Of a stretch of 64,000 nt of DNA, positions 1 to 7,606 are shown piece after piece. The position numbers and the translations under genes are program-made. Numbering within the stretch: the first letter of the stretch is position 1; the number at the start of each line of letters is the position of its first letter. Source of the DNA: Microbacterium hatanonis (lineage in GTDB: Bacteria; Actinomycetota; Actinomycetes; Actinomycetales; Microbacteriaceae); NCBI RefSeq assembly GCF_008017415.1, contig NZ_VRSV01000001.1:1798001-1862000 (forward strand), in the 5' to 3' direction. The notes below the pieces were generated by a model that saw only the letters and a program-made list of their open reading frames with translations, was not told the DNA's origin and searched no databases.

Positions 1-804
1 GGTCACCCCGGTCGGAACGCTCGGGGCGGCCGTATCGGTGGTGCAGCGCGGCGGGGTGACGACGAGCGATGCGCTCGCCTGCGAGACGTTGCCCGCGGCA
101 TCCCTGGCGTTCACGTACCATCCCCAGGCGACGCCCTCGACGACGTCGAGCGTGGTCTGGCGCACCGTTCCGGCGACCGTCTTCACGAGCTGACCGTCGT
201 GATAGAGGTCGTAGGCCGTCACCCCGACGTTGTCGGTCGACGCACCCCAGGTGAGCGTGACGTTCTTGCACGTGAGATTCGAGCTCGCGGGGGTCCCCGG
301 TGCGGACGGCGGCGAAGTGTCGGTCGCGGCGCCCACGCGCCACTGCTGTCGCGGCGTGCCCTGGCACGTCCGCAGCAGCACAGTCGATCCCGCGGTCGTC
401 CCCGAGGCGTCGAGGCAGAGACCGGATGCTTCGTGCACCAGCGTTCCGCCGGCACCGGCGTTCCACTGCTGCGAGGCCGAGCCGCCGCACGAGGCGATGC
501 TCGGCTGCCCGCCGACGCGGGCGGCCGTCCCCCTCGCGTCGAGGCAGCGTGCGTCGTCGTACGCACGCAACTCGCCGGCGCCCGTGAGGTTCCAACGTTG
601 GTTCGACGCGTTGCCGCACGTCCAGATGACGATCGGGGTGCCGGCGGTGCGGGAGGCGCCCTTGACGTCGAGGCAGAGCCCCGACTGGACGCCCGTGACG
701 GGCACCCCGGTGGCGGCGACCGCGGTGGGGGCCGCGACCAGCGCGGACAGGACGATCGCGGCGGCGGCTATGGCCGCGCCCCAGCGCATGCGGATCGAAG
801 ACAT
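1..804 (-). CDS. Secreted ricin-type lectin (CBM13) / fibronectin III protein, N-terminal part
   Basis: The reading frame runs open from an ATG at 804 to the window edge, so only the first 268 residues are seen. Residues 1-31 form a signal peptide: a basic start, an Ala-rich hydrophobic core and an AVAA cleavage region. Residues 36-157 are a ricin B-type beta-trefoil with three QxW repeats (QRW 69-71, QQW 112-114, QQW 153-155) and the matching CLD motifs, which normally bind carbohydrate. After a linker comes a fibronectin III domain (about 163-250). A GAGGAG ribosome site lies at the correct distance. Such modules usually decorate secreted glycoside hydrolases or polysaccharide-binding proteins. 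The catalytic part, if any, lies outside the window, so the enzyme activity is unknown. Confidence 0.85.
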   Translation of the reverse strand, partial: MSSIRMRWGAAIAAAAIVLSALVAAPTAVAATGVPVTGVQSGLCLDVKGASRTAGTPIVIWTCGNASNQRWNLTGAGELRAYDDARCLDARGTAARVGGQPSIASCGGSASQQWNAGAGGTLVHEASGLCLDASGTTAGSTVLLRTCQGTPRQQWRVGAATDTSPPSAPGTPASSNLTCKNVTLTWGASTDNVGVTAYDLYHDGQLVKTVAGTVRQTTLDVVEGVAWGWYVNARDAAGNVSQASASLVVTPPRCTTDTAAPSVPTGVT

Positions 805-985
805 TCCAACTCCTCATCGGTGAAACGGGAGGGATGTGTTCGGGCGCGCAACCCCGGGGGCTCCGAAGATACAGTCCGGGCCACTCCACGACAATGCGGA
901 CGGGCAGACACCAGTAGTCGGGCATCCTCGAACCAGCACGTCTGCAGCATCCGCTCCCCCACGACCACGATCGAAGGCACCCTCG

Positions 986-1876
986 ATGAACGCTGAACCG
1001 AAGCTCTTCCGCCGACTGGATTCGGTGCTCGTGGAGAGCATCTTCTGGGATGAGCGCTACGACGAGGTCTCGTGGGTCGACATCACGACCGGCACCTTCC
1101 ATCGGGCGCGACTCGATGGTGCGGTCGACGGGTCGGGCGACCGCGTGGTCGAGCTCCCCGCGCCGATGAGCGCGGTGCAGCCCGCGCAGGGGGGCGGGTT
1201 CGTCGCGGCGTTGAAGAATCGCATCGTGTCGCTCGACTCGGAGGGCGCGATCACCGGCACGATCGCCGAGGTCGAGCACGCACACGCCGGCATCCGCTTC
1301 AACGAGGGCAAGGTCGACCCCTTCGGGCGGTTCATCGTCGGCGGCATGGACGTCACCTCCGGAGACCCCGATGCGGCGCTCTACGCGTTCGCCGCCGGTG
1401 AGCTCCCCGAGGTGCTGAGGGGCGGCTTCGGCGTCGCCAACGGCTTCGAGTGGACCCCCGACGGTCGGGAGATGTACGTCACCGACACGTCGACGAAGAC
1501 CGTCTACCGCGCGCCGTACGGACCGGGGCGCGGAGAGCTCGGCGAGCTCGAGCCGTACCTGCGCGGCTTCGACTCCGACGGCCTCGTGCGCGACGTCGAC
1601 GGATGCTTCTGGAACGCCGTCTACGGCGGGGGCGAGGTTCTGCGCTGGAGCCCGGAAGGCGAGGTGACCGCCCGTCTGGCCGTGCCCGCGCCGAACGTCA
1701 CGTCGGTGGCGCTCGGAGGTCGGGAGCGGCGGACTCTCTTCATCGGTTCGGCGCGCGAGAACCTCACGGAGGACGATCTCGGTGCGGCCCCGCTCAGCGG
1801 ATCGATCTTCACGGTCGACGTCGACACGGCCGGACGCGCCGTGGGCGTTTTCGGCGAGATGTCGCCCGTCGACTGA
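986..1876 (+). CDS. SMP-30/gluconolactonase/LRE family protein
   Basis: This is a 296-residue six-bladed propeller protein of the SMP-30 family, whose members hydrolyse sugar lactones using a divalent metal. The expected metal ligands are visible: E17 (in VLVESIFW, replacing the usual EGP context), N152 (VANGFEW) and D198 (DSDGLVRDVDG). N106 sits in the substrate-binding N-E-G/K stretch and VGGM follows near 118-121. The frame is open upstream to 836, but the ATG at 986 fits the family length and has AAGG upstream. It is divergent from the lectin gene with about 180 bases between. The likely substrate is an aldonolactone in sugar acid catabolism; the exact lactone is not predictable. Confidence 0.88.
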   Translation: MNAEPKLFRRLDSVLVESIFWDERYDEVSWVDITTGTFHRARLDGAVDGSGDRVVELPAPMSAVQPAQGGGFVAALKNRIVSLDSEGAITGTIAEVEHAHAGIRFNEGKVDPFGRFIVGGMDVTSGDPDAALYAFAAGELPEVLRGGFGVANGFEWTPDGREMYVTDTSTKTVYRAPYGPGRGELGELEPYLRGFDSDGLVRDVDGCFWNAVYGGGEVLRWSPEGEVTARLAVPAPNVTSVALGGRERRTLFIGSARENLTEDDLGAAPLSGSIFTVDVDTAGRAVGVFGEMSPVD

Positions 1877-1903
1877 CGTCTGTCGCCGTTCTCACGGGTC
1901 CAC

Positions 1904-1909
1904 TAAGGT
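1904..1909 (+). promoter_or_regulatory. Candidate -10 box for the DUF1269 gene
   Basis: TAAGGT matches the actinobacterial TANNNT -10 pattern and lies about 54 bases before the ATG at 1963, after the preceding stop codon. No clear -35 is seen. Confidence 0.4.
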
Positions 1910-1962
1910 CGCACTCGAAGCCGCCGTTTCGGCGGACCAGACCCCTGATCAGGAGATGCGAC

Positions 1963-2457
1963 ATGGCAGATCTCATCGTTATCGCGTTCGACAAGGAGAG
2001 CGAGGCCGAGGCGGCCTACGCGAAGGTGCAGGAGCTGCAGGACGACCTGATCGTCCAGCTCGTGGGCCTCGCCCTCGTGAAGGTCGACGAAGAAGGCAAG
2101 ACGAAGGTCGAATACCCGGGTTCGGGAGCGCGCATCGGTGCGGGCGCCGCCGGCGGAGCGCTCTTCGGCACCCTCATCGGCATCCTGTTCTTCGTGCCGC
2201 TCGCGGGTCTCGTCTTCGGAGGGCTCTTCGGCGGACTGTTCGCCGGGCTCGACAAGACCGGTCTCGACGCGCAGTTCCGCGATCGCGTGAAGTCCACCGT
2301 GTCGGAGGGCAAGTCGGCGATCGTGATCTACGCCACGAAGCTCACCGAGGACAAGTTCGCCGCGGCCCTCGCCCCGTTCAACGGCAAGGTCGTCCAGACG
2401 TCGCTGTCGGAGGACGTGGAGCGCGAGCTGATCCACGACCTGAACAACGGCCAGTAG
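1963..2457 (+). CDS. DUF1269 family membrane protein
   Basis: This 164-residue protein starts at an ATG preceded by AGGAG. Its first 50 residues form an alpha/beta region beginning MADLIVIAFDKESEAEAAY. Residues about 65-95 are a glycine-rich hydrophobic hairpin (GAGAAGGALFGTLIGILFF, then FGGLFGGLFAG), and the C-terminal half is soluble again. That layout is typical of DUF1269 proteins, found widely in bacteria and often next to stress genes. The glycine-zipper-like hydrophobic segment suggests membrane association. No biochemical role is established. It is transcribed alone and ends just before a very long hairpin. Confidence 0.85.
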   Translation: MADLIVIAFDKESEAEAAYAKVQELQDDLIVQLVGLALVKVDEEGKTKVEYPGSGARIGAGAAGGALFGTLIGILFFVPLAGLVFGGLFGGLFAGLDKTGLDAQFRDRVKSTVSEGKSAIVIYATKLTEDKFAAALAPFNGKVVQTSLSEDVERELIHDLNNGQ

Positions 2458-2478
2458 GCCCCGCCGCCCGTCCTCACG

Positions 2479-2543
2479 GTAGGAGAAGGGCCCGGTGAAG
2501 GACGATCCGACCGCGATCGTCCTACGCCGGGCCCTTCTCCTAC
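2479..2543. terminator. Very long bidirectional hairpin between convergent genes
   Basis: A 17-base perfect inverted repeat (2479-2495 with 2527-2543) continues inward through one G-U pair, one G-C pair and one A-A mismatch into a further 8-bp stem (2499-2506 with 2516-2523). The stem is almost 28 bp and the loop 9 bases. It lies between the convergent DUF1269 and chrA genes. There is no T-run. It could stop both transcripts or be a dispersed palindromic element. Confidence 0.7.
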
Positions 2544-2564
2544 CTACAGCGCAGGCATCCGGGG

Positions 2565-3755
2565 TCAGACGTACGCGAGGAGCACGCCTCCCGCAGCTCC
2601 GACGAGCACGACGATCCACGGTACGACCCGCCACGACACGAGCAGCGCGAAGCAGACGAGGGCGAGCGCGAACGACCCGCCGTCGACGACTCCCGACACG
2701 AAGACCGGGTCGTACAGTGCAGCCGCGAGGATGCCGACGACGGCGGCGCTCGCGCCGCGCAGGAGGGCACCGGCCCACGCGCGGGCGCGCAGTGCGTTCC
2801 AGAACGGCATGACGCCGACCAGCAGCAGGAATCCGGGGAGGAAGATCGCCACCAGCGCGACCACGCCGCCGGCGACACCCCCGGGACCGACGTCCGAGAG
2901 GGCCCCGAGGTATCCCGCGAAGGTGAAGAGCGGGCCGGGCATCGCCTGGGCGAGGCCGTAGCCGGCGACGAACTGATCGGGCGCGACCCACCCGGTCGAG
3001 ACCACGCCCGCGTCGAGGAGCGGCAGCACGACGTGGCCGCCGCCGAAGACGAGCGCTCCGGCACGGAAGAACGCGTCGAAGAGCGACACGGCCCCGCTTC
3101 CCGTCAGCGCCGCCACGATCGGCGACCCGATCAGCAGCGCGACGAGCGCTGCGAGGCAGACCCACCCGGCCGTCCGCGACACCGGGAACCGCAGCATCCC
3201 GGCCCCCGGCTCCGACCCCGCGCGGCAGAGCCACAGGCCGGCGAGCGCTCCGACCACGATCGCGAGCACCTGCCCGCCCGCACCGTACAGCAGCACCGCG
3301 ATGACCGCGGCGACGACGGCGATCGCGGCGCGCTGCCGGTCGGGAGTCAGGGTCTTCGCCATGCCCCACACCGCCTGCGCGACGATGGCGACCGCGACGA
3401 TCTTCAACCCGTCGACGAGCCCGCCTCCGAGGGTGCCGCCGAGCAGGCCCGCCCCGTAGGCGGCGGCGATCATCAGCACGGCCGAGGGAAGCGTGAAGGC
3501 GACGAAGGCGGCGAGCGCACCCGCGACCCCGGCACGCAGCATCCCGAGCGCGAACCCGACCTGGCTCGATGCCGGACCGGGGAGGAACTGGCAGAGCGCC
3601 ACGAGATCGGCGTAGCGCTCGTCGTCGAGCCAGCGCCGGCGCGTCACGATCTCGTCGCGGAAGTAGCCCAGGTGGGCGATAGGCCCGCCGAACGAGGTCA
3701 GCCCGAGCTTGGCGAAGACGCCGAACACCTCGGCGACCGAGCCCGACCGCGACAC
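2565..3755 (-). CDS. chrA: Chromate efflux transporter (CHR family)
   Basis: This is a 396-residue integral membrane protein with two homologous CHR halves, the long-chain form. The N-terminal half begins FAKLGLTSFGGPIAHLGYFR, the hallmark GGPxAH motif of ChrA, followed by CQFLPGPASSQ; the second half carries GGGHVVLPLL and AMPGPLFTFAGYLG. CHR proteins export chromate by proton-driven antiport and so give chromate resistance, and some may carry other oxyanions. The start is a GTG only 3 bases after the arsenate reductase stop and has no clear ribosome site, which suggests translational coupling. The pairing with arsenate reductase suggests an oxyanion-detoxification operon. Confidence 0.9.
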   Translation of the reverse strand: MSRSGSVAEVFGVFAKLGLTSFGGPIAHLGYFRDEIVTRRRWLDDERYADLVALCQFLPGPASSQVGFALGMLRAGVAGALAAFVAFTLPSAVLMIAAAYGAGLLGGTLGGGLVDGLKIVAVAIVAQAVWGMAKTLTPDRQRAAIAVVAAVIAVLLYGAGGQVLAIVVGALAGLWLCRAGSEPGAGMLRFPVSRTAGWVCLAALVALLIGSPIVAALTGSGAVSLFDAFFRAGALVFGGGHVVLPLLDAGVVSTGWVAPDQFVAGYGLAQAMPGPLFTFAGYLGALSDVGPGGVAGGVVALVAIFLPGFLLLVGVMPFWNALRARAWAGALLRGASAAVVGILAAALYDPVFVSGVVDGGSFALALVCFALLVSWRVVPWIVVLVGAAGGVLLAYV

Positions 3756-3758
3756 GGC

Positions 3759-4172
3759 TCAGGCGTGCGGTGCAGCCGGCACGAGCGAGGCGATGAGCGT
3801 CTCCACGCGCGTGCGGATCTCGTCGCGGATGGGGCGAACGGCCTCGATGCCCTGACCGGCGGGGTCGTCGAGCTCCCAGTCCTCGTAACGCTTGCCGGGG
3901 AAGATCGGGCACGCGTCGCCGCAGCCCATGGTGATCACGACGTCGGATTCGCGCACGGCGTCGACGGTGAGCACCTTCGGGGCGTTGCCCGCGATGTCGA
4001 TCCCCTCCTCGGCCATGGCCTCGATCGCGATCGGATTGATCTCGTCTTTCGGGGCGGAACCGGCCGAGCGCACGTCGACCCGGTCACCGGCGAGGGCCTG
4101 CAGGTAGCCCGCGGCCATCTGGGAACGGCCGGCGTTGTGCACGCACACGAAGAGCACGGTGGGGGTAGTCAC
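3759..4172 (-). CDS. arsC: Arsenate reductase, low-molecular-weight phosphatase type
   Basis: The protein starts VTTPTVLFVCVHNAGRSQMAA: the P-loop CVHNAGRS provides the nucleophilic Cys and the anion-binding loop. The later segment TMGCGDACPIFPG supplies the two further cysteines used in disulfide relay by thioredoxin- or mycothiol-coupled ArsC. It reduces arsenate to arsenite in the cytoplasm. The frame is open to an ATG at 4211, but the GTG at 4172 (137 residues) matches the family start and has GGTGGG just upstream. No arsenite exporter lies nearby; the next gene is chrA. Reductant use (thioredoxin versus mycothiol/mycoredoxin) cannot be told from sequence. Confidence 0.88.
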   Translation of the reverse strand: MTTPTVLFVCVHNAGRSQMAAGYLQALAGDRVDVRSAGSAPKDEINPIAIEAMAEEGIDIAGNAPKVLTVDAVRESDVVITMGCGDACPIFPGKRYEDWELDDPAGQGIEAVRPIRDEIRTRVETLIASLVPAAPHA

Positions 4173-4258
4173 CCCACCAGTATGACGGGCGGCTATCAGC
4201 CGGCGGGGCAACCGGCAATGCCGGACACCGAGAGTTCACCCGTGCTTAGGCTCACGAC

Positions 4259-5290
4259 ATGGACGATGTCGATGTGACCCTCGGCCTCGAGGGCTCATCG
4301 GATCTCGCGGCGACGATCTCGCGGTCGGCGCGCGCGGTCGACCGCTTCGGCCTCGACGTCGGCGCGACCCTCGCGTGGGTGAGGTCGGTGGGAGCCGACG
4401 TCGCGTCGGCGCCGCACGCCGCGGGCTGGGAGTCGCTGGCCGCCACGGCGGCGGTCGACGTCGCGGGAGCGCGGATGCTGGAGCCCCACGTCGATGCGCT
4501 GCAGATCCTCGAGCAGGCCGCCCGTGTCGACGCCGTGAGCGCTGAGGCGGCTGCGGGCCCGGACGCGACGTGGGGGGTCTTCGCCGCCGAGGGGAAGGAC
4601 GTCTCGGTGCGAGCCCGGGAGCGCGAGGGGCGGTGGATCCTCTCGGGGACGAAACCGTGGTGCTCCCTGGCGACGCACCTGAGCCACGCCCTCGTGACGG
4701 CCTGGACGGCACCGGACGAGCGTCGGCTCTTCGCCGTCGACCTCCGCTCGCCCGGCGTGCACCCGCACGCGGGCCCCTGGGTCTCACGGGGCCTCGCGCA
4801 GGTCGTGAGCGCGCCCGTCGACTTCGACGACGCGGTCGCGACGCCGATCGGCGACGACGGCTGGTACCTCCGACGACCCGGGTTCGCCTGGGGCGGCATC
4901 GGAGTGGCCGCCGTCTGGTGGGGCGCCTCCCTCCCCGTGGTCGGCGCCCTGGCGCGCGCGGCAGCGCGCGAGGGAGCCGACCAACTCGCCGCGGCCTACG
5001 CCGGGGAGGCGGATGCCGCGTCGTGGGCGGCCCGCGCGGTGCTCGCCGACGCGGCCGGACGCGCCGCCCGCGGGATCGACGCGCCGGCGGTGCTCGCCCA
5101 CCGCGTCCGCGCCACCGTCGCCGAGACCGCGGAACGCATCGCCTCCCTCGCGGAGCAGGCGCTCGGACCCGGCCCGCTCACGACCGACGAACCGTTCGCG
5201 CGCCGGATCGCCGACCTGCGCATCTACCTGCGACAGCATCACGGTCGGCGCGACCTGGCCGGACTCGGCCGGAAGGTCAGCTCATCGTGA
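4259..5290 (+). CDS. Acyl-CoA dehydrogenase-like protein, first gene of a glycoconjugate-type cassette
   Basis: This 343-residue protein has the acyl-CoA dehydrogenase fold: an N-terminal helical part, a middle beta region (WGVFAAEGKDVSVRA and GTKPWCSLATHLSHALVTA, with a flavin/substrate-loop-like SGTKP motif) and a C-terminal helical bundle ending RIYLRQHHGRRDLAGLGR. It is shorter than catabolic enzymes (about 380), and I see no G-G-x-G-Y-x3-E motif, so the usual catalytic base is not evident. It overlaps the next gene by 4 bases (GTGA). The context with a deacetylase/methyltransferase and a glycosyltransferase argues against beta-oxidation and for modifying an acyl group or amine in a small glycoconjugate; that is inference. 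Confidence 0.8.
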   Translation: MDDVDVTLGLEGSSDLAATISRSARAVDRFGLDVGATLAWVRSVGADVASAPHAAGWESLAATAAVDVAGARMLEPHVDALQILEQAARVDAVSAEAAAGPDATWGVFAAEGKDVSVRAREREGRWILSGTKPWCSLATHLSHALVTAWTAPDERRLFAVDLRSPGVHPHAGPWVSRGLAQVVSAPVDFDDAVATPIGDDGWYLRRPGFAWGGIGVAAVWWGASLPVVGALARAAAREGADQLAAAYAGEADAASWAARAVLADAAGRAARGIDAPAVLAHRVRATVAETAERIASLAEQALGPGPLTTDEPFARRIADLRIYLRQHHGRRDLAGLGRKVSSS

Positions 5291-6639
5291 GCGCCGGCTT
5301 CGACCATCGCGACCCCGGGACGCTCGAGCAGACATGGGCGGATGCTGCGCCCTGGCGCGCCGCTCCCCCGCTGCACCTCGACGTGGACGCTGTCGTCGTC
5401 CTCGCCGCGCACCCCGATGACGAAACGCTCGGCGCTGGCGGCCTGGTCGCACGGTGCCACGCCGTGGGTGTCCCGGTCACGGTGGTCATCGTCACCGACG
5501 GCGGCGCGTCGCATCCGCTTCTCGGAGATGATCGCGACCTCCGTCGCGAGCGCCGGCGCGAGGCGGTCGACGCCGTCGCCGATCTCGCCCCGTCGGCGGG
5601 GCTCGTGTTCCTCGGGTTCGACGACGGGCGCGTCGACGAGCAGCGGGCGGAGATCGCGGCGCGCGTGAACGCCGTGCTGGCGGGCGTGGCCGACCGCCCC
5701 GTGCTCGTAGCCGCCCCCTGGTGGGGCGACGGCCATCGCGATCACCGAGTGCTCGGCGAGATCGCCCTCGAGCTGGGTGCGCCCTCCGTCGAGGTCGTGG
5801 GCTATCCGATCTGGCTCTGGCACTGGGCGACGCCCGACGCCGTCGAGACGTCCGGCTGGCAGGTGCTGCAGCTGACGGATGCGGAACGGGCCGCGAAATC
5901 GGGGGCCATCGCCCGTCACCGCACGCAGGTCGAACCGCTGTCGCCGCTTCCCGGCGGCGAGGCGATCGTGCACGACGGTATGCGCGCGCACTTCCTCCGC
6001 GCCGAGGAGGTGTACATCGCCGCCCCGATCACGGCCGGAGCCAGCGCCGACATCGCCGCGTTCGACGACTTCTTCCGCCGGCACGACGATCCCTGGGGGT
6101 TCGAGACGCGCTGGTACGAAGCGCGTAAGCGCGCGGTGCTGCTGGCGGCGCTCCCCCGCGCATCGTTCGCGACCGCGCTCGAACTCGGGTGCGCGAACGG
6201 CGTTCTGACCGCCGAGCTCGCGGGCCGGTGCGACGACCTCCTCGCCGTCGATGCCTCGGAGCCCGCGGTGCGCGCCGCGTCGGACCGCACCCGAGACCTC
6301 GCGAATGTGCGCGTCGAGCAGCGCGTACTGCCCGGCGCGTGGCCCGCCGGCCGATTCGACCTCGTCGTGCTGTCGGAGCTCGCGTACTACCTGGGCGCCG
6401 ATGACCGAGACCTTCTGGCACGAAGCATCCGCGGGTCGCTCACCGACGACGCCGTGGTCGTCGCGTGTCACTGGCGCCGTCGTATCGACGACGCGGCGAC
6501 GATCGGAGACCGCGTGCACCTCGAGCTGTCGCGTTCGCTCGGCCTGCACCGTATCGCGCGCCACGAGGAGGCGGACTTCGTGCTCGAGGTCTACGCGACC
6601 GCACCGGGGTCGGTCGCCGAGCGGGAAGGACTGGCGTGA
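5287..6639 (+). CDS. PIG-L deacetylase fused to a NodS-like SAM methyltransferase
   Basis: This is a 450-residue two-domain enzyme. Residues about 35-240 are a PIG-L/LmbE zinc deacetylase with AAHPDDETLGAGGL and the second metal site GDGHRDHRVLGE. Such enzymes remove acetyl from GlcNAc-containing substrates. Residues about 255-450 form a class I methyltransferase with motif I ALELGCANGVLTAEL, the acidic AVDAS and FDLVVLSELAYYLG, resembling NodS-type N-methyltransferases. A fused deacetylase and N-methyltransferase would free an amine and then methylate it. The GTG start overlaps the upstream stop (GTGA), and the stop overlaps the downstream GTG in the same way. The frame is open far upstream, but those residues are a shadow of the preceding gene. 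Confidence 0.88.
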   Translation: MSAGFDHRDPGTLEQTWADAAPWRAAPPLHLDVDAVVVLAAHPDDETLGAGGLVARCHAVGVPVTVVIVTDGGASHPLLGDDRDLRRERRREAVDAVADLAPSAGLVFLGFDDGRVDEQRAEIAARVNAVLAGVADRPVLVAAPWWGDGHRDHRVLGEIALELGAPSVEVVGYPIWLWHWATPDAVETSGWQVLQLTDAERAAKSGAIARHRTQVEPLSPLPGGEAIVHDGMRAHFLRAEEVYIAAPITAGASADIAAFDDFFRRHDDPWGFETRWYEARKRAVLLAALPRASFATALELGCANGVLTAELAGRCDDLLAVDASEPAVRAASDRTRDLANVRVEQRVLPGAWPAGRFDLVVLSELAYYLGADDRDLLARSIRGSLTDDAVVVACHWRRRIDDAATIGDRVHLELSRSLGLHRIARHEEADFVLEVYATAPGSVAEREGLA

Positions 6640-7352
6640 CGCCCGGCCACGACATCGCCGCGATCGCCGTGATCATCCCGGCGCACGACGAGGAGGAGCT
6701 GCTCGACGCGTGCTTGCGCGCGGTCGCCGCCGCCGTCCGGTCGGTGCGCCGCCTGCCCGTCGCCGTCTTCCTCGTGCTCGACGCGTGCACCGACCTGTCG
6801 GCAGTGATCGCCGGAGGGCACGACGTCACCACCGTCGTGATCGAGGAGGGGAAGGTCGGCGCGGCCCGCGCCGCGGGTGCCGCGGCGGCGAGCGCCTTCT
6901 TCTCCGATGTCGCGCCCGAACGCGTGTGGACGGCGCACACCGACGCCGATTCCGTCGTACCGCCGCATTGGCTGTCGCACCAGCTCGACCTCGCTGCGGC
7001 CGGTGCCGACGTCGTCGTCGGAACCGTCCACCCCGACCTGCGGGATCTCGACGACCGCCAGCGTCGCGCGTGGCTCTCGACCTACGAGATCGGCGTCGCC
7101 AACGGCGCCGTGCACGGCGCCAACCTCGGCATCCGCTCGTCGACGCTTGCCGCCGCAGGCGGCTTCGCGCCCGTGCCCGAGCACGAGGACGTCATGATCG
7201 TGGATCGAGCACGCCTCCTCGGCGCGAAGATCGTCGCCTCGGCACAGGCGAACGTCATCACCAGCGGGAGATCGGAGGGACGGACGCCCGGCGGATACGC
7301 GAGATACCTCCGTGAAGACCTCGTCCCTCTCGCCGCATCCGCCGACGGCTGA
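6636..7352 (+). CDS. Family 2 glycosyltransferase
   Basis: This 238-residue GT-A glycosyltransferase has AVIIPAHDEEELLDACL at the nucleotide-sugar-binding N-terminus, HTDADSVVP as the DxD-type metal motif, and PVPEHEDVMIVDRARLLGA near the acceptor end. No membrane segments are visible, so it is probably a cytoplasmic transferase using a soluble or membrane-presented acceptor. The GTG start overlaps the stop of the PIG-L/methyltransferase gene by 4 bases and has GGAAGGA upstream. As the last gene of a three-gene unit it most likely makes the glycosidic bond in whatever compound the cassette builds. Donor and acceptor are unknown. Confidence 0.85.
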   Translation: MTPGHDIAAIAVIIPAHDEEELLDACLRAVAAAVRSVRRLPVAVFLVLDACTDLSAVIAGGHDVTTVVIEEGKVGAARAAGAAAASAFFSDVAPERVWTAHTDADSVVPPHWLSHQLDLAAAGADVVVGTVHPDLRDLDDRQRRAWLSTYEIGVANGAVHGANLGIRSSTLAAAGGFAPVPEHEDVMIVDRARLLGAKIVASAQANVITSGRSEGRTPGGYARYLREDLVPLAASADG

Positions 7353-7428
7353 CGCGGATGTGTCAAGGGCGTGCGCGCCGGGGGCCCCGGGCGTAACGTT
7401 CGAGACCTCATACCCCGAGGAGGCGGCC

Positions 7429-7590
7429 ATGACCGACCACAAGCACCCCGAAGACGCAGCCAAGCGCGAGACGACCGACGAGGGCGAATACACCGACGTC
7501 GAGACGACCGAAGGCCGCGACACGCACAAAGACGACGTGACCCCCGGCGAGTACACCGACACCGACCTCGGCGACGCGACGAGCCGCTAG
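7429..7590 (+). CDS. Small acidic, hydrophilic hypothetical protein
   Basis: This 53-residue protein begins MTDHKHPEDAAKRETTDEGE and has a strong GAGGAGG ribosome site. It is rich in D, E, T and K, has no hydrophobic core and contains the word GEYTD twice (GEYTDVETTEG and GEYTDTDLGD), so it is probably disordered. A TAACGT hexamer at about 7394 could be its -10. I do not recognise a family with certainty. The strong ribosome site and clean separation from both neighbours favour a real gene. Confidence 0.6.
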   Translation: MTDHKHPEDAAKRETTDEGEYTDVETTEGRDTHKDDVTPGEYTDTDLGDATSR

Positions 7591-7606
7591 AACACGGCCC
7601 GCGCCC

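Noticed and set aside
1903-3912. Long minus-strand open frame of 669 codons across the DUF1269, hairpin and chrA region
   Set aside because: It is very rich in Arg, crosses two well-supported genes in another frame and has no recognisable domain; typical of high-GC shadow frames.
4173-4211. N-terminal extension of arsC from the ATG at 4211
   Set aside because: The extra 13 residues (MPRRLIAARHTGG) do not fit the family, which starts just before the P-loop strand; the GTG at 4172 has a plausible ribosome site.
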